A DNA stretch of 64,000 nucleotides from Diadema setosum (GCA_033980235.1 CM067068.1:35875546-35939545), one strand, 5' to 3'; counted from the stretch's first letter, positions 1 through 12,390 are shown. Numbers and translations are program-made. Notes: generated from the letters alone by a model not told the origin.

Positions 1-665
1 ACATATCAATGGTCTCACAAATCGGTAAACACAGTGTTAATCACATTCTATCATGATAATAAAAATAATAGTGATGATGATGATGATGATGATGATAATA
101 ATAATATTAATGTCAATAATAACGATGTCATTTACCCAGCGTATTTTCCATCACACGTTTAAAGGCATATTTTACCACTTGCAGAAGAAACACAAACCCA
201 GCATCAATGCTTTAAAATAATTCTAAAAAGTGAGTTAGGGATGGAAACAACCAATGTAAAAATTTGAATCCGTATAATCGATGTTAAGTATTGCTAAATA
301 CACAAAATGTGAACCATAGTTATAATAAAAATGTTTCCAGACTAAACGGTGTACAGTTATGGTTTAAAGAGAAAATGCTGATATCTCCGTATATTTTAGG
401 ATTTATTGCAAAAATTTTTATATGGTAGGATGTTTTGTTTTACAACAGACCTATTATGCATCAGTGTGATATGTTGAACATTTTTTAAATCATTGCTCTC
501 AAAGATAATCTGAACATTTAGAAAACGCTTTACAATGAAACTATGATTGAAACAAGTGTTCACAATATCACACCATTTCGTCACACACACACACACTCAC
601 ACACACGCATGGCTTCTGACGAGACCGGAGGAACTACAGCTACACATCATACGCACAAAACTTAC
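1..665. other. Gene A intron after exon 9 (no gene)
   Basis: It holds a GATGAT/AATAAT microsatellite at 72-112, the dispersed repeat at 165-510 and a CA-rich stretch near 585-608. The expected TM2 exon (DIGG...GxS) is not here on either strand. Confidence 0.7.
165..510. repeat. Dispersed 350-bp repeat, copy 1
   Basis: It shares AATGCTTTAAAATA, AAAATGTTTCCAGACTAAAC and CATATGGTAGGATGTTTTGT with 50285-50615 in the same order and orientation. There is no ORF. It is in the gene A intron after exon 9. Confidence 0.75.
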
Positions 666-757
666 TCAGAAGACTTGAAAACGTATAGCCCGTTTGCTGC
701 GAGATGTGTAAGATGTTGAGATTCTTCATGTACACACTCAGTTCGCAAAGGTTGTCT
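666..757 (-). CDS. Gene A exon 9 (pre-TM2 segment)
   Basis: The exon is 92 bp, identical in length to exon 9 of copies B and C. It encodes DNLCELSVYMKNLNILHI and then QQTGYTFSSLL, aligned with ENVCGLTVFFKDKTVQRI in gene B. Donor GTAAGT leaves at phase 1. The next exon, expected to start with (G/C)DIGG, is not in positions 1-665. Confidence 0.88.
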
Positions 758-3700
758 CTATTATGGTAAAGAGATTTATGACGTACATCATGCCAATTAA
801 CAGTCACGTTAGGACCCCTCCACGTTGTCGCATTCCAGCAGACAGAAATACAATAATAGCTGGGACAGTAAGCGAAAACTTTGATTATTCTGAGAAACTC
901 CACGAGTTCATATGAAGTTATTATCTCATGCACCAAGAAAAGAAAACGTTTTATTATAAGTAACTTATTTGACTCCTTTGAAACTTTTTGAAAGACACAT
1001 CTATTCATACTCGTTCAAAGTATTCCTTCTTCTTCGTGATCAAGAATAATGTCATTCTATTTTAATCTACGTATTTCAATATGTTATGTCATAATGTAAC
1101 TTAAACGACTAAATTGGCGTTAGATCATGGTGGTTTCAAATTCATTTTCGTCATCTCCGTATGGACGATTAAAAAGCATCGGGTTTTTTATTTTGTTTGT
1201 ACGTTTGTTTGTTTGTTTGTTTTGAAATCAAAGTACCAATCTGTCGGCTAGTCATCATCATTGCTTATACAGAATACCTAATTTTGAAGCCTGGAACATT
1301 AGTAAAGATTGATAAATACCACTAACCGAGCATCCCACTCGGTACCGTCGATTCTGTCGGCCTCGACGTCAATCCAAAAGGTTGACGGGTATTTGGTGGT
1401 TGAAATAAACGCTGAGTATTCTCGCTGGAAGCAAGGCACTGGGCATTCACAGCTCTGGGTCTGTATGAACACGTCTTTACAAGGGAAAACAGTTAATGCA
1501 CCAGACGTCGTGCCACAGGCGTTTAAGAATTCATTTTAAGAGCTGCATTTCAACATGCACACGATTTCTACATTCTGACATTGCTAGAAAATATTTGACA
1601 ACATTTCTTATTTTAAAGTGATCGTATAGTTTTGGTTGAGACCTAATTTCAGGTTTCTATCATTTTTTTGGTGAGATGAGAAACTTCTAATGAAATAATA
1701 TTATGAAAGAGCATGTAATTCCAAGAGGAATTCAACGTTTATTTGATGAAAATTGGTTTTGAAATGGCCGAGATATCCAAAACAGAGGGATTCTAATAAG
1801 TGTGGGACCCACACTTTATTACGATCGCTTTGTTTTACTTTGTTTTTGGATGTTTCAGTCATTCCAAACCCGATTTTCATCAAATAAACTTTGAATTCCT
1901 CTTAAATGGTATGCTCTGTACTATTTTATAAGTGTGTTCTTGGTATCTCGCAAAAAGTTAGTCCAATTCTCATCTCCACCAATACTGTATCATCCCTTTA
2001 AATCTGCAGGGTGATTTGGTCTCTTGGCTGGTTAAACCATGAGGCTTTTTGTTTGGAAACAGTAATCGTCCTTCTTCCGGGCACAGCATAGGCTCCTCGC
2101 GTGCGTTTCCGTCGTTCTTCTGGGCAAACGACGAGTTATGGCCTTTTTTGACCTCGAGGAAGACCTATTACTATAACTCTCCTTTATTCCCAAATGAATG
2201 AAGTCGGTTACATCATCAACTGTTGTCGATGTTAGCAGATCTCGTGTATATCAAAAGAACTGAAAATCTGTATGAAAATACCACTCCCAAAAATGGATAA
2301 GAGATAGTGCACACTGGGTGGATTGCTGTTAGAAACACGGCATCACTGACCAGGCGCGGTGGAGCACCCCAATTATCTCGCAGAAATCCATCGGCAGCCG
2401 AGCCTCATTTGCATATAGTAAACAACATGTACTCGCGTAGTTGAGAAAAAGTAAACAACTTCTCAAGCTAATAACAATTTAAGGAAACATATTTTCGGAT
2501 TAAAATTGAGTTAGTTTGAATTTGAAAATATGTCCGAATATGCACATATAACATATTAAAAGATTTGACAATGATAGAATGTGAAATTTTTGCGAAAACC
2601 TGGCGAGCAAAATTACCAAAAATATGCCTCGAAAAATCACCCTAAAATTTACGAAGTGTGATTGCGGAACCAAAGCGCCATTCGAACAAAGTACACCGAA
2701 ATTCATTTATCTGCCTGCATTTTAAATTTCATACCGTAATATTCCCGGCCATGGTTGTGTCGGAAAAAAACAGAAGATGATGTCAAAAATGACACGAACG
2801 CAAAGCGTACAGGTCGGTCCCATGTATATATAATCGCGTCACTGTAGCATTGGATGTCACAGCACACACAACGCATTGCTGCATACAGCGTGCGCAGCAG
2901 CAGCTCAGCAGTCACCGCCTTGCGTGCGACACTCAGCAAAATTGACTGCGTCACATGCAAACCAACAATGAGCACGAAATCCTGAATCTCACGTACTACG
3001 CATGCCCAATATTACGGGAAAAGAAATGACGTCATTTTCAATTGTTTCGCTGACTACAATTTTCTATTCCAAACCCTGTAGAAACAAGTTGATTTCTCAA
3101 AAAGTACAGGTGGAACCAAGCGAAAACTTTCACCATAATATGGATTGAGGCCTGATGAACTTATAATGCCAATTTCGGACACATTGGAGCCCGGCCATAG
3201 TCCAGTCGGAAAAAAACAGAGAGCATGTTTTGCGAGAGGTGATTTTCAAAACGCTTTGATATCTCAAGTTCTAGTGCAGCAAATTTCATATTTTTTTCAT
3301 CAAAAGGAAGGTTTTTTAAAAACTTAGATAGTGTGGGAAGTTTGAGTTTACTAGCGGCACGCAAAGCGGCACAGGGAGAAGGTAAAGATTTGACTTTTTC
3401 ATGTACACAGTTTCGGGCAGCCGTGGATGCCCGTTGGAAATTCAAATAGAACAGGGCGATAATGAGATGCAAATTGGGGTGCTCCACCGCGCCTGTGACG
3501 GACACATTTAAATAAGCAATGATAATAAACATTCATTATATTGCATACTGACACATAAAAACACATGTCTGTTGACAAACTTACCATACGCAGGTATGAT
3601 GCACGTAAAGTACTGAAAAGTACTGCAGGCCGGTGCTTCGAGACCTGACGTGTACAAGTAACAGAAGTCACGGCAGTAGAACTACTGAGTAATCGTATGG

Positions 3701-5474
3701 AAATAACCAGATGAACCATTTTATCGCTATTATCTTTCAATCATTCAATGCATTTTTGTCACATCTTCAAAGAAAAAAAAAATACATCCCTGTCATGGCT
3801 GAAGTCGTTAGATCTTGCTTTTAAAGGATATTTTCCTCATTATCAATTCAAGGTCTGCTTAAGATTCTGAAAGGCAGAATGTTGATTTCCAAAGTAAATG
3901 ATATAAGGGCGAAAAACATGGCCCTTAATAGATAAAATGAACGCTGAATGCATGCAGTGCTTAAAAATCCAGATAGTGTTGTTATTCAGCAGGCGCGTCA
4001 GCAGGCGCGGTCATTTTTCGAGGTAGTCTATGGTCAGCTCCATGGTCTATGTTCATGCAACAGAGTACCAAAGTGTGATGCATAGCCATTCGTCACGTTG
4101 GAAACTGATTCTTAACAACCTCATCTGGTTCAAGTGCTTATGTGCGGCACTTGATTCCAGCCAACAAAACAAAACTTTAAACATCGTCACTTTGGTACTC
4201 CGATATATTACAAGTATTTGTTTTCAGTACCTGGTAGCTCTCGCATTGTACACTGACATTGGTCGATGTAGAAATCAATTTCACACTCCAAGATACATTC
4301 TGAATGTCCGTAGGAAGGAAAGTACTTTAGCTTCATCGGCTCGCAGTCTCCATATGGGGCTTCAAGGTTACGATACTGAAAAATAATACATGATAAAAAA
4401 AAATGAAATCAATTTTGTAGGTTAAATGGAAGGCACAGGAATTTATTTGATATTTAAGCCGAGAGCAAGTAGCGTCAGCAGCTGACATCACTCGCTCGAG
4501 CGTTTCTTGCACCTCTAAAGCAGTTCGTGGTGCCAAATAATAACTTTAACCACAGCTGTACTTGAAAAGATACTATATTGATTTTATTCACTAGAAATCG
4601 GAAAAAGTTTTACAAAATTTCAGACATTGAGTGTTCCTTAACAATACCGGTATTTCTAGTTCACTCTCTACTCTGGTAAAAACGTTACATTGTTTTAATT
4701 GGTATTGAAGAATCAGACGATATTAAATATTTCCCTCAAATAGTGAGCAATTATTATCTTATCATGAATCCACAATGCATTTTGTCTTTCATTGTCACTA
4801 TGCACTTATTATTATAAATGGAAACGCAGTGGGCTAAAGTTATATTAGGTGAATGAGTTTGAAAAGGAGTTTCCTAACAGGAAAATAAGGTGTTGGTAGT
4901 ATGTGTGCAGTTTGGATGTGATGGGGATGCATGCAAGCAACTGTTTATTAAAATTGTTTTATAGGAATATTCATTTAAATCTATTTCTATGCTACACACT
5001 CACACGCAAGCACACGCATACAGTAATTATTTAGATACACAGATTCATACCAACGACCTTTGTTTAAGAAAGTAGTGAAAAGACTCCATTGGAAAAAATC
5101 ATGCTCAGTATGCTTAGAATTAAAACGGACATGCTATTTTCGCATTTTAAGATGTGGATTCTCTGATTCCTATACCAATGTATCTGTACAAGTTTCCATA
5201 AGGAGAGATGTAACATGATTTTCAAGTACCAGTAGATTATAGGATACTTTTTAGCTCTACCTCTGTAATATCGGCCCCAACGAATGTCGACATTCCGACA
5301 GCGGTTGCAAATCCTTTCGACCCTACGCTCGGCTCAGTGCCACGGTCATAGAGCACAACCTGGAACCCAGCTCCCTTCCTTGGCCGCGCTTGATAGAAGT
5401 ACTTATCCTGGTTTGCGTTGAGGGCGATATTTAGTCCGAAAGCCATCCCTATTCAAAGGGCAAACACATTTAGG

Positions 5475-5508
<34 letters not shown>

Positions 5509-8500
5509 GTTTGTGCAGATGAAAATGAATACCTATTATAGAACTATTTTGTCGCTTTTATTGCCACTGATTGACAAATTGCCCAAGATCGACGTAAAAA
5601 AGCATTGAATTAATAAATGTTATTATTAATTGATTATGCAATATACCCGCTGCATGCTGTACGGGTTAGAACAGGCTTTGGATGTCGGGAGGAAGCTCGC
5701 TGGTCAAGTTGATAAGACGACTCTCAGCGCAATCAGGAGGTCAAAGGTTCGAATCTTGCTCTCCGAAGATTGATCAATTTAGTGCTTATTTACGCCAATT
5801 TAGGGCAATTTGTCACTTAGTTGCAATAGAAAAAAAAACTGGACGCAAGATTTTCATGATTTTAAATAATTATTTGGTTTCTGCGTATAAAATTAGTCAG
5901 CCAATATTATTTCCAAAATAGACGATTAATACCTGACACAAGGTGGATCGTGCTTCATAGTGAGATAATCATTTCAAAAGAAAGATTAAAAGAAAACTGG
6001 CAAATACACTTGTATCTTGTTTCGCCTCGATGTTGGATACAATCACTTCATTTCTCATGCAGCTTGAAGTAAAATATTTCCCTTTTATAATCGTAGAACT
6101 TACAAAAAATAGTGACGCCAGTGCCAAGAATACTGTTTGGAATCACATCACACACATCAATAGTAATTCACGCGTTTTTTTTGTTTTTTTTTTTGTTTTT
6201 TTTTTGATTGCGTAATATACTTTCTTTCACTCGATATCAATGATTTCGAGTTTTCCATTTGATTACTCTTCTACAATTCTTAAGTTATCATTAATTATAT
6301 ATATTTGACCATATTTTACCTCAACATGGCATCAAATTTTGCATGCGATTCGCCAATATGTGGGCCATTATTCATATTAATAATTATTATGTATGTTGAC
6401 AGGCTCAATTTAACTCAGTAGAATAACTGACTAAACCTATGGTTATTTTATATCTATATATAACTGTTTGCGTCTTTCCTTGAAAAGGACAATATATTTG
6501 TTGCTTCATGGACAGATATCCATGTAAACGTTTTCAATATTCTTATTTTTATTCGGCTGTGTACAAAGGAGTAATACAAATTAATACACCTTAAACTATC
6601 TGATACCTGTAACCACTTTAGTGTATATGAAACAAATTTTTATCCGGATATAGGCCTATATCACGTCAGAAACACTTCCATTATCCATTACCCATTTCTA
6701 TTTGGCCCTAAGCATTACAAGTTTTCATATCATTTCTTTCGTTATATCAACATTTCGTTAATTTCGTTTTGATATTTCAATATTTTGATTTTCAGTATGG
6801 CAAACATACCTGCCTCTGTCACGTTGAGTCCTGGTAAACCATTTGCTATATCGTTGAAAACGTAGCAAAGTCCCCAGTCTGTGACTTTGAGAGTGAAGTT
6901 GTCGAAAGTCAGCTGATGTTTATTCCACTCCATCCTTCGGGGAATATTGCAACAGCACAAATTTTAATAATGATAATGATGACAAATGATAAAATGATGA
7001 TAATCAAATGCTCTTTCATCCTTGCTTCAATTTGCACTTTAAGAAATAGAACAATACATGTAAATCCAAAACTAATCTCGACATAACCTTAACAAAAAAT
7101 AGCTGATAGAATGCATTGAGAATTGTTTAGGTACCAGCACAACACCAGTTTGAATATATTGGCATTATTGACATTAAGCTTAAGATTTTTTTAAAGAAAG
7201 AAATACATGATACATGTACATGTACAAAGAATGACCAGCAGGGTACACGCCAACTTAGAATGAAAATAGCGTCACAAGCCTGATAAACGAAGTGATTGTA
7301 TCAAACATCATTAAGAAGCCGCAATGAGTAGGCCTACACTGTTAACGCGATAAAAAAAAAAATCTTAACGTTAAAAAGATCATTGTATGATTTTATCTAT
7401 AAAGAATAACATATGAATTCATAGGTATATCTTACTCGAGTATGGTGTCTTCCAGAGGATGCCCATACGTTTTATATATTTCTGTTATATTGTAGCCTTC
7501 TAACGTCAGTCGATAATCTATGTAGTGCTTTTCGGAAGGATCGACCGAGAAAATTGCAAAGAATTGTCCGAGAGACGTATTGCCAATGAGGTCCGCACTT
7601 ATGGATGGACGGGAAAAATGGTAAAGAAAGAACATAAAGCAACAAGAACAATAGCACGCATAACATTGCAATTACCGCATACGTCATTATTCCACACATT
7701 CGCACTGTTGTCAGGGTGAGCTATCACTTGGTCTACTCCCACTTTGTCTAATACCCGTTTAGTCTCAACCCACATGGTCGAATAATTTTCGTTTATATCA
7801 CCAGTTCGTCTACTTACTAGAATATGGACTAAGCCAATTTCGTGTAATATACATTAGGTCTATTGCCAGTCGGTCTATACACAACTGTACCAGAGTCTAA
7901 TCACCTGTTCGTCTAATATTCAATTTGTCTGATTCCAATTCGCCTAACAGCTGCCTAATATCCACTTTTTCTAATCTCTAAAAAAAGAAAAATCGAGTGA
8001 AAATTTTCACTCTTGAAAGGGTGAATAACAGAAAAGAGTGAAATGGAGTGAATTTTGAGTGAGAATGTTCATTTCCACTAATTTTGCAGTGACCTCAGGG
8101 ATCACTCCAAAATCCTCGAGTGATCCCTGAGGTAACTCTGAAATTAGCAACTGCTGAAACGTTACAAGAATGTCCGTATGTTTTCCTTGTCATGATTGCT
8201 CTACAACTTTATAATACATCCACCTCCTGGAGTGGACATTACCCCCAAAAGGCACTACTTCCTTGTGTAATAACTACCCTCGTCATATCGCGTGCAACTG
8301 TAAAGTACACCCCATCTATACATGACACATTACTGGTGACGAGAATTGTGTGAGATGAAGTCAACAAGATTTTACAGTGGGCTTCGCTCTTCAGCTACAC
8401 AGGGAAAAAGAAAAGAGAATGCACATGACGAAATGACAACTTCTTGTCACAATGTAAGGAAGAATAATTCATTGATTTTATGACATTTAACTTTGATGCC

Positions 8501-11500
8501 CCGACAAACATTTTTTTTTTCTTTTCTTATCAATTACGCTAACACTTTTCACAAGCTAGGCACCATGATGGACACGGTAGTCCAACGTATGAGCCAAGTC
8601 TCAAGCGGTGAATGCACACAATGGAACATGCAGAAATGGACAGATGGAATCATTATCTATTTGGTAAGTATACCACACAGGAAAGGCATTTCAATGATGG
8701 CCAAGTCGGCGATATAGATGATTAAGTAGAATTTGCATCTTGTCAACGAAAGAAGAGTATAAATGATGCCTATTGGAAATTACATTACAAGAAATTAGAC
8801 TGAAATGTGATAAGCCGAATCAGTGTTTAGACGATATGCTAATTGGACGAGTTGTCTAGTGGACTAACTGAAAATTAGACCTAGTGTAATATAGAGCAAT
8901 CAGACAGTAGACCAAGCGGTAACTGGCCAAAATGTCCACAGCATGGACCAAACGATAGACTAAATGAAATATAGACGAACTGACAATAGATCAAATGATA
9001 TTAAACGAAGTGGGGGAAAAGTTCAAGTGTACGAATCATAGAATATCTGGCCATTAGAGGGAATGAAGATTAGCCATTCTGATAAATCACAATGATACGT
9101 ATCATATGTGACCGTGCACCTCAAAACGAACATAAAGTCGCACACCCTGATTTTGCGTGAGGACTGAAAATAAGTGAAATGGGTCAACCTCGCCGAACTT
9201 TCATATTTTCTGAAAGAGCAGGTCTTCTTTTACATTATGCTAAAATTTGGTATCATAAAACGGGCAGGAAAGTTTGGTTTTTTTAGCAGTTTATCTCGAA
9301 AATGTTTGGCAGAACAGTGTGATTAGGTGTGTCTTTCAAATCCCTTTTTCATTTCTGAGAAACCTTGTCCACACTCTTCACTTTCAACTCTAATAACTTT
9401 TGAAAGAATAAAGCTACTGCTTTGAAAGTTAGCATTAATTATGGACAGAATGTGTTCATGAGGCATGCTTAATTTCAGTTTAATCTAATAATCCCTTCAT
9501 TGTTGTTACTCTGGTGGTTTACTTCCTGTTTTTTGTCCCATTCATCGCACAGCCAGCACGGTTTGGTAAAGATTAAGCGCTTGAATAGACACTGTACATC
9601 AGAGCCTCTTTTCTCAGTTCACACTTTTCCTGAGTTTGTGCTTTCTTTCCAATATTTAGATAGGTTCGGAGAGTCCATTTGATTTGAGTTATACATCATT
9701 TTAAAGCTTAAAGTCTGCTCTTTCAGAATATGGTCTTAACTAAAAATTCATGTCTGGCGACTTTTTGTTTGTTTTGAGGTGCAGTGTCACATATACATCT
9801 TGACAAATGGCCGTAAGAAACAGCATTAATCGAGGTTAGCCACATACCGTTGATTACAGGAATCAATATCAGTAAATTTCCTGACAGTTGACTGAAAATA
9901 CACTGTACATATTTCTTACATCTTTAAGAAGAAGAAAACGAACAAGAAGAAAAAGAACAAGAAGAAATATCAGTGAGTTAAAATAAGAAAAGTTAAAAAA
10001 TAATTACATGTACCTTTATGAATTTTTCTGAAATTAGATTTCAAGCTGGTATTATGCCCGTCCAAACTTCTGCGACTGGTAATATTTCGTAATTCTTTTG
10101 GCAAATTATTCCAAATAAAAGGTCCCGAAGATGATGTTTCCCTGTTAACAAGATATCTGGTTAGTCCACTCTCCAAGCTCTTTATTTCATGTATAGTCCA
10201 TTAAAAGACGCCCTTTAGATGCACAGATAGTTTAAAATCTAATGTGGCGAACATTGGCATTCTGTGGCAACAAAATAGGGAGAAAAAGCATTTTGTAAGC
10301 TGAACCAAACTGAATTGTATTGTCTTTCTCTGTTGTTAAAACAAACAAACAAACAAACAAACGGTTGTAAGAAGGAAACACACGAATACATGCAAATCAG
10401 TGCATGTGTGCCATCAGGGTTATACTATAGTTATGTTTCTTGGATAACAAATATACCAAGTGGCTGTGCATATTTCGAAACAAACAAAAAATCAAAATGT
10501 CCCATTCCTGGTCTACGACAACTCTTCAAATTTCGATAAGTGAACAATACAGGATCAGACATTTACCTAAAAGCGTTTATGTTGCATATGGCGACTGAAG
10601 GAAAGGGGACCGCACCCGCGTATTCAATGGAAACGTCCACGCCTTTAGGATAACTGAAGTAGTATCGGATGCGGTCTATGACTTGGTAGCTCATAACTCC
10701 TAAGCAAATCCCCACCAGTAGAAGCCAAGCTGTCCTGAAATATAAGTCCATACATTTACATTAAACGAATGTCATGTAAATATGATGTGTAACAATTTAT
10801 CTGTATTTACATAAAAACAGTACATGCCTTTTCATGCTCCTATAATATTACAAAAACATACTGAAATATATGTTATACATGTGTTGTGGTTGACGACAAT
10901 TTTGTCAACAATGATAATTATGATATTAACTATATTCATAATAAACATAATGATGATAATAATAATAGTAACAATAAAAATCACTATCAAGATACATTCC
11001 GTAGACAAGACACTAAACTTCACTTCCTCTTACCATTGACAAAAAAAAAAAAAAAAAACGCACAGGGAATTGGGGAAAAAGTTTTTACAAAGTTATCCTA
11101 AATAAACAAGACATTCTATGTGATCTTCCAATGTAATGACATTTTTTAGATTTCCTTGATAGTTTCAGATCAAATGTCAATTTCCTTTGTTCGCTAACCT
11201 AGGGGTCGGCAAAATGATGTTTACATGCACGCATTCAGACCAACTTTCCACAAAGATTGCAAGAATTATTAAATATTACGCAAAAACGAACTACAGAAAA
11301 AAAATGCAACGACAATAGTCTAAAAATTGCATTACCTGCGCCATCTAACTTCGGAGGGGTTAAAGGCGTACTTAAATCCAGCTACGCTGACGGAGTCGGG
11401 CACGGCCTTGTAGAAGATGGCGGCACACGACGTCTTACCGCCATAAGTTGCCCTCACCTTACCCTCCGTCGGTCCGCCGGTGCCATGAGGATACCTGTCG

Positions 11501-11571
11501 ACTGTTGGGATGTGTTTCTGGTCTACCTGTTTCTCTCCCGCGTCCGCAACCTTGATGGTATGGGAAGGCAT
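666..11571 (-). CDS. DEG/ENaC-family ion channel gene A (spliced; 3' end off the window)
   Basis: This is a multi-exon gene for a degenerin/epithelial sodium channel/ASIC-like subunit, a two-helix plasma-membrane cation channel with a large extracellular Cys-rich domain. Visible exons in order are 11571-11336, 10734-10567, 7597-7436, 6934-6810, 5448-5261, 4375-4231, 1474-1327 and 757-666. All junctions have GT-AG borders and matching phases. Exon 1 ends in the pre-TM1 stretch and exon 2 carries TM1. Exon 6 has the YGDCEPMKLKY Cys-rich segment, and exon 7 of the visible set has the family signature CECPVPC. A 57-bp exon expected between 4231 and 1474 was not found by eye, and the exon with TM2 must lie left of position 1. 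Copy B (16.8-29.3 kb) has the same exon structure. The ligand and ion preference cannot be read from the sequence. Whether the gene is intact is uncertain because of the unlocated exon. Confidence 0.85.
1327..1474 (-). CDS. Gene A exon 8 (CPxPC signature)
   Basis: The exon is 148 bp, two codons shorter than the 154 bp in copies B and C, and phases match on both sides. It encodes SCECPVPCFQREYSAFIS, the DEG/ENaC signature 'C.CPxxC....Y', followed by KYPSTFW as in the other copies. The donor is GTTAGT. Confidence 0.9.
1708..1917. mobile_element. 210-bp foldback element
   Basis: The arms pair across the element: AGAGCATGTAATTCCAAGAG at the left and CTCTTAAATGGTATGCTCT at the right, plus GTTTATTTGATGAAAATTGG against CGATTTTCATCAAATAAAC. 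The centre is GTGTGGGACCCACAC. It lies in the gene A intron between exons 6 and 8. Confidence 0.78.
2351..3495. mobile_element. 1.1-kb element with CAGGCGCGGTGG terminal inverted repeats
   Basis: The left end CAGGCGCGGTGGAGCACCCC and the right end GGGGTGCTCCACCGCGCCTG are perfect inverted repeats extending to 24 bp. No transposase is visible. It sits in the gene A interval where the 57-bp exon 7 is expected. Confidence 0.8.
4231..4375 (-). CDS. Gene A exon 6 (first Cys-rich segment)
   Basis: The exon is 145 bp, equal to gene B exon 6, with acceptor ATTTTTCAG and phase 1 donor GTACTG. It encodes YGDCEPMKLKYFPSYGHSEC and then a CEIDFYIDQCQC run, the thumb-side Cys cluster of the family. Confidence 0.93.
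5261..5448 (-). CDS. Gene A exon 5 (ectodomain)
   Basis: The exon is 188 bp, equal to gene B exon 5. It contains GAGFQVVLYDRGTEPSV, aligned with GSAGFQIVLYDYGTEPSI in gene B, and ends at phase 0 with GTAGAG. Confidence 0.9.
5261..5448 (-). other. Ectodomain 'TEPS' block conserved between copies A and B
   Basis: The stretch YDRGTEPSV in copy A and YDYGTEPSI in copy B sits in the same exon, at the same position from both splice sites. No such exon is visible for copy C within the window. Confidence 0.6.
5685..5768 (+). repeat. tRNA-like (SINE head) sequence
   Basis: It has an A-box-like TGGTCAAGTTGATAAG and a B-box GGTTCGAATCT with a partly pairing acceptor stem (TCGGGAG / CTCTCCGA). It resembles a Ser/Leu-type tRNA with a long variable arm. 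It is more likely a SINE head than a working tRNA because the stems are imperfect. Confidence 0.4.
6810..6934 (-). CDS. Gene A exon 4 (ectodomain)
   Basis: The exon is exactly 125 bp, as in gene B. It encodes NFTLKVTDWGLCYVFND, which matches the DEG/ENaC 'xxGxCYxFN' palm segment. Donor is GTATGT and phase out is 1. Confidence 0.92.
7436..7597 (-). CDS. Gene A exon 3 (ectodomain)
   Basis: The exon is 162 bp, enters at phase 2 and leaves at phase 2 with donor GTAAGA. It encodes ADLIGNTSLGQFFAIF and then a finger-like variable region. It aligns with gene B exon 3, which is one codon longer and begins AEMVIGTSFGDFLEE. Confidence 0.82.
7725..9029. mobile_element. 1.3-kb foldback element with degenerate TCTAAT-type arms
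   Basis: Both ends are built from irregular short units such as TTTGTCTAATACCCGTTTAG (left) and ATTAAACGAAGTGG or AGACCAAGCGG (right, inverted). The outer ends pair as CACTTG and CAAGTG. The core holds a perfect hairpin at 8093-8132. It lies in gene A intron 2. Confidence 0.65.
8093..8132. repeat. Perfect 15-bp-stem hairpin
   Basis: CCTCAGGGATCACTC pairs with GAGTGATCCCTGAGG around a 10-base loop. It is surrounded by GAGTGAA-type short repeats inside the foldback element. Confidence 0.75.
9107..9791. mobile_element. 690-bp TGTGACC-TIR element, copy in gene A intron 2
   Basis: It starts TGTGACCGTGCACCTCAAAA and ends TTTTGAGGTGCAGTGTCACA, with TA on both flanks. It has no ORF beyond 60 codons, so it is non-autonomous. 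At least seven near-full copies occur in this window. Confidence 0.88.
9970..10176 (-). pseudogene. LINE ORF2 C-terminal fragment
   Basis: The 68-codon reading frame includes SSSGPFIWNNLPKELRNI and SLKSNFRKIHK. This matches the very common C-terminal pattern of non-LTR retrotransposon ORF2 (SGPxxWNxLPxxxR...FKxxLKK). The upstream part is broken by stops. It is a relic in gene A intron 2. Confidence 0.6.
10567..10734 (-). CDS. Gene A exon 2 (TM1 and start of ectodomain)
   Basis: The exon is 168 bp, the same length as gene B exon 2, with acceptor ATTTCAG and donor GTAAAT. It encodes TAWLLLVGICLGVMSYQVID (TM1), followed by the family-typical FPSVAICN that starts the extracellular domain. Confidence 0.93.
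11336..11571 (-). CDS. Gene A exon 1 (N-terminus, pre-TM1)
   Basis: The exon encodes 78 residues from the ATG at 11571 and ends in phase 2 at a GTAATG donor. The C-terminal part reads FYKAVPDSVSVAGFKYAFNP, which aligns with gene B and with the DEG/ENaC pre-TM1 region. The family's His-Gly pair is Ala-Gly here. A 5' untranslated exon probably lies upstream with its donor at 12803. Confidence 0.88.
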
Positions 11572-11696
11572 GTCTGCCAGTATCGTACACTACTTTTCAG
11601 CTGCTAGATCCTGATGGTGAAAACAGAAATTTGTCATTGATAATCGAGGAAACAATATAATACAGGATTTGAGCGCGAAATATCTGAAATATTATT

Positions 11697-12390
11697 TGTG
11701 ACCCTGCACCTCAAAACAAACAAAAAGTCGCCAGACATGAATTTTTAGTTAAGACCATATTCTGAAAGAGCAGACTTTAAGCTTTAAAATGATGTATAAC
11801 TCAAATCAAATGGACTCTCCTAACCTATCTAAATATTGGAAAGAAAGCACAAACTCAAAAAAAGTGTGAACTGAGAAAAGAGGCTCTGAAGTACAGTGTC
11901 TATTCAAGCGCTTAATCTTTACCAAACCGTGCTGGCTGTGCGATGAATGGGACCAAAAAAAGGAAGTAAACCACCAGAGTAACAACAATGAAGAGATTAT
12001 CAGATTATACTGAAATTAAGCATGCCTCATTAACACATTGTGTCCATAATAAATGCCAACTTTCAAAGCAGTAGCACTATCCTTTCAAAAGTTATTAGAG
12101 TTGAAAGTGAAGAGTGTGGACAAGGTTTTTCACTGAGAAATGAAAAAGGGATTCTAAAGACACACCTAATGACACTATTCCATCAAAAATGTTCGAGATG
12201 AACTGCTAAAAAAAAAAACACACTTTCCTGCCCGTTTTATGATACCAAATTTCAGCATAAAAGAAGACCCGCTCTTTCAGAAAATATGAAAAAGTCAAAT
12301 TCGGCTAGGTTGACCCATTTCAATTATTTTCAGTCCTCACGCAAAATCAGTGTGTGCGACTTTATGTTCGTTTTGAGGTGCACGGTCACA
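11697..12390. mobile_element. 690-bp TGTGACC-TIR element, upstream of gene A exon 1
   Basis: It begins TGTGACCCTGCACCTCAAAA and ends TTTTGAGGTGCACGGTCACA. Its orientation is opposite to the copy at 9107. It lies about 125 bp beyond the gene A start codon, between that exon and the candidate 5' untranslated exon. Confidence 0.88.

Noticed and set aside
640..1008. Long minus-strand frame of 122 codons as a single gene
   Set aside because: Only positions 666-757 are supported as gene A exon 9 by phase, length and similarity; the rest is intron read-through.
9500..9682. Recurrent 60-codon frame beginning LLLWWFTS seen in several places
   Set aside because: It is simply one frame through the 690-bp TGTGACC element and recurs with each copy. 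Stops and frameshifts differ between copies.
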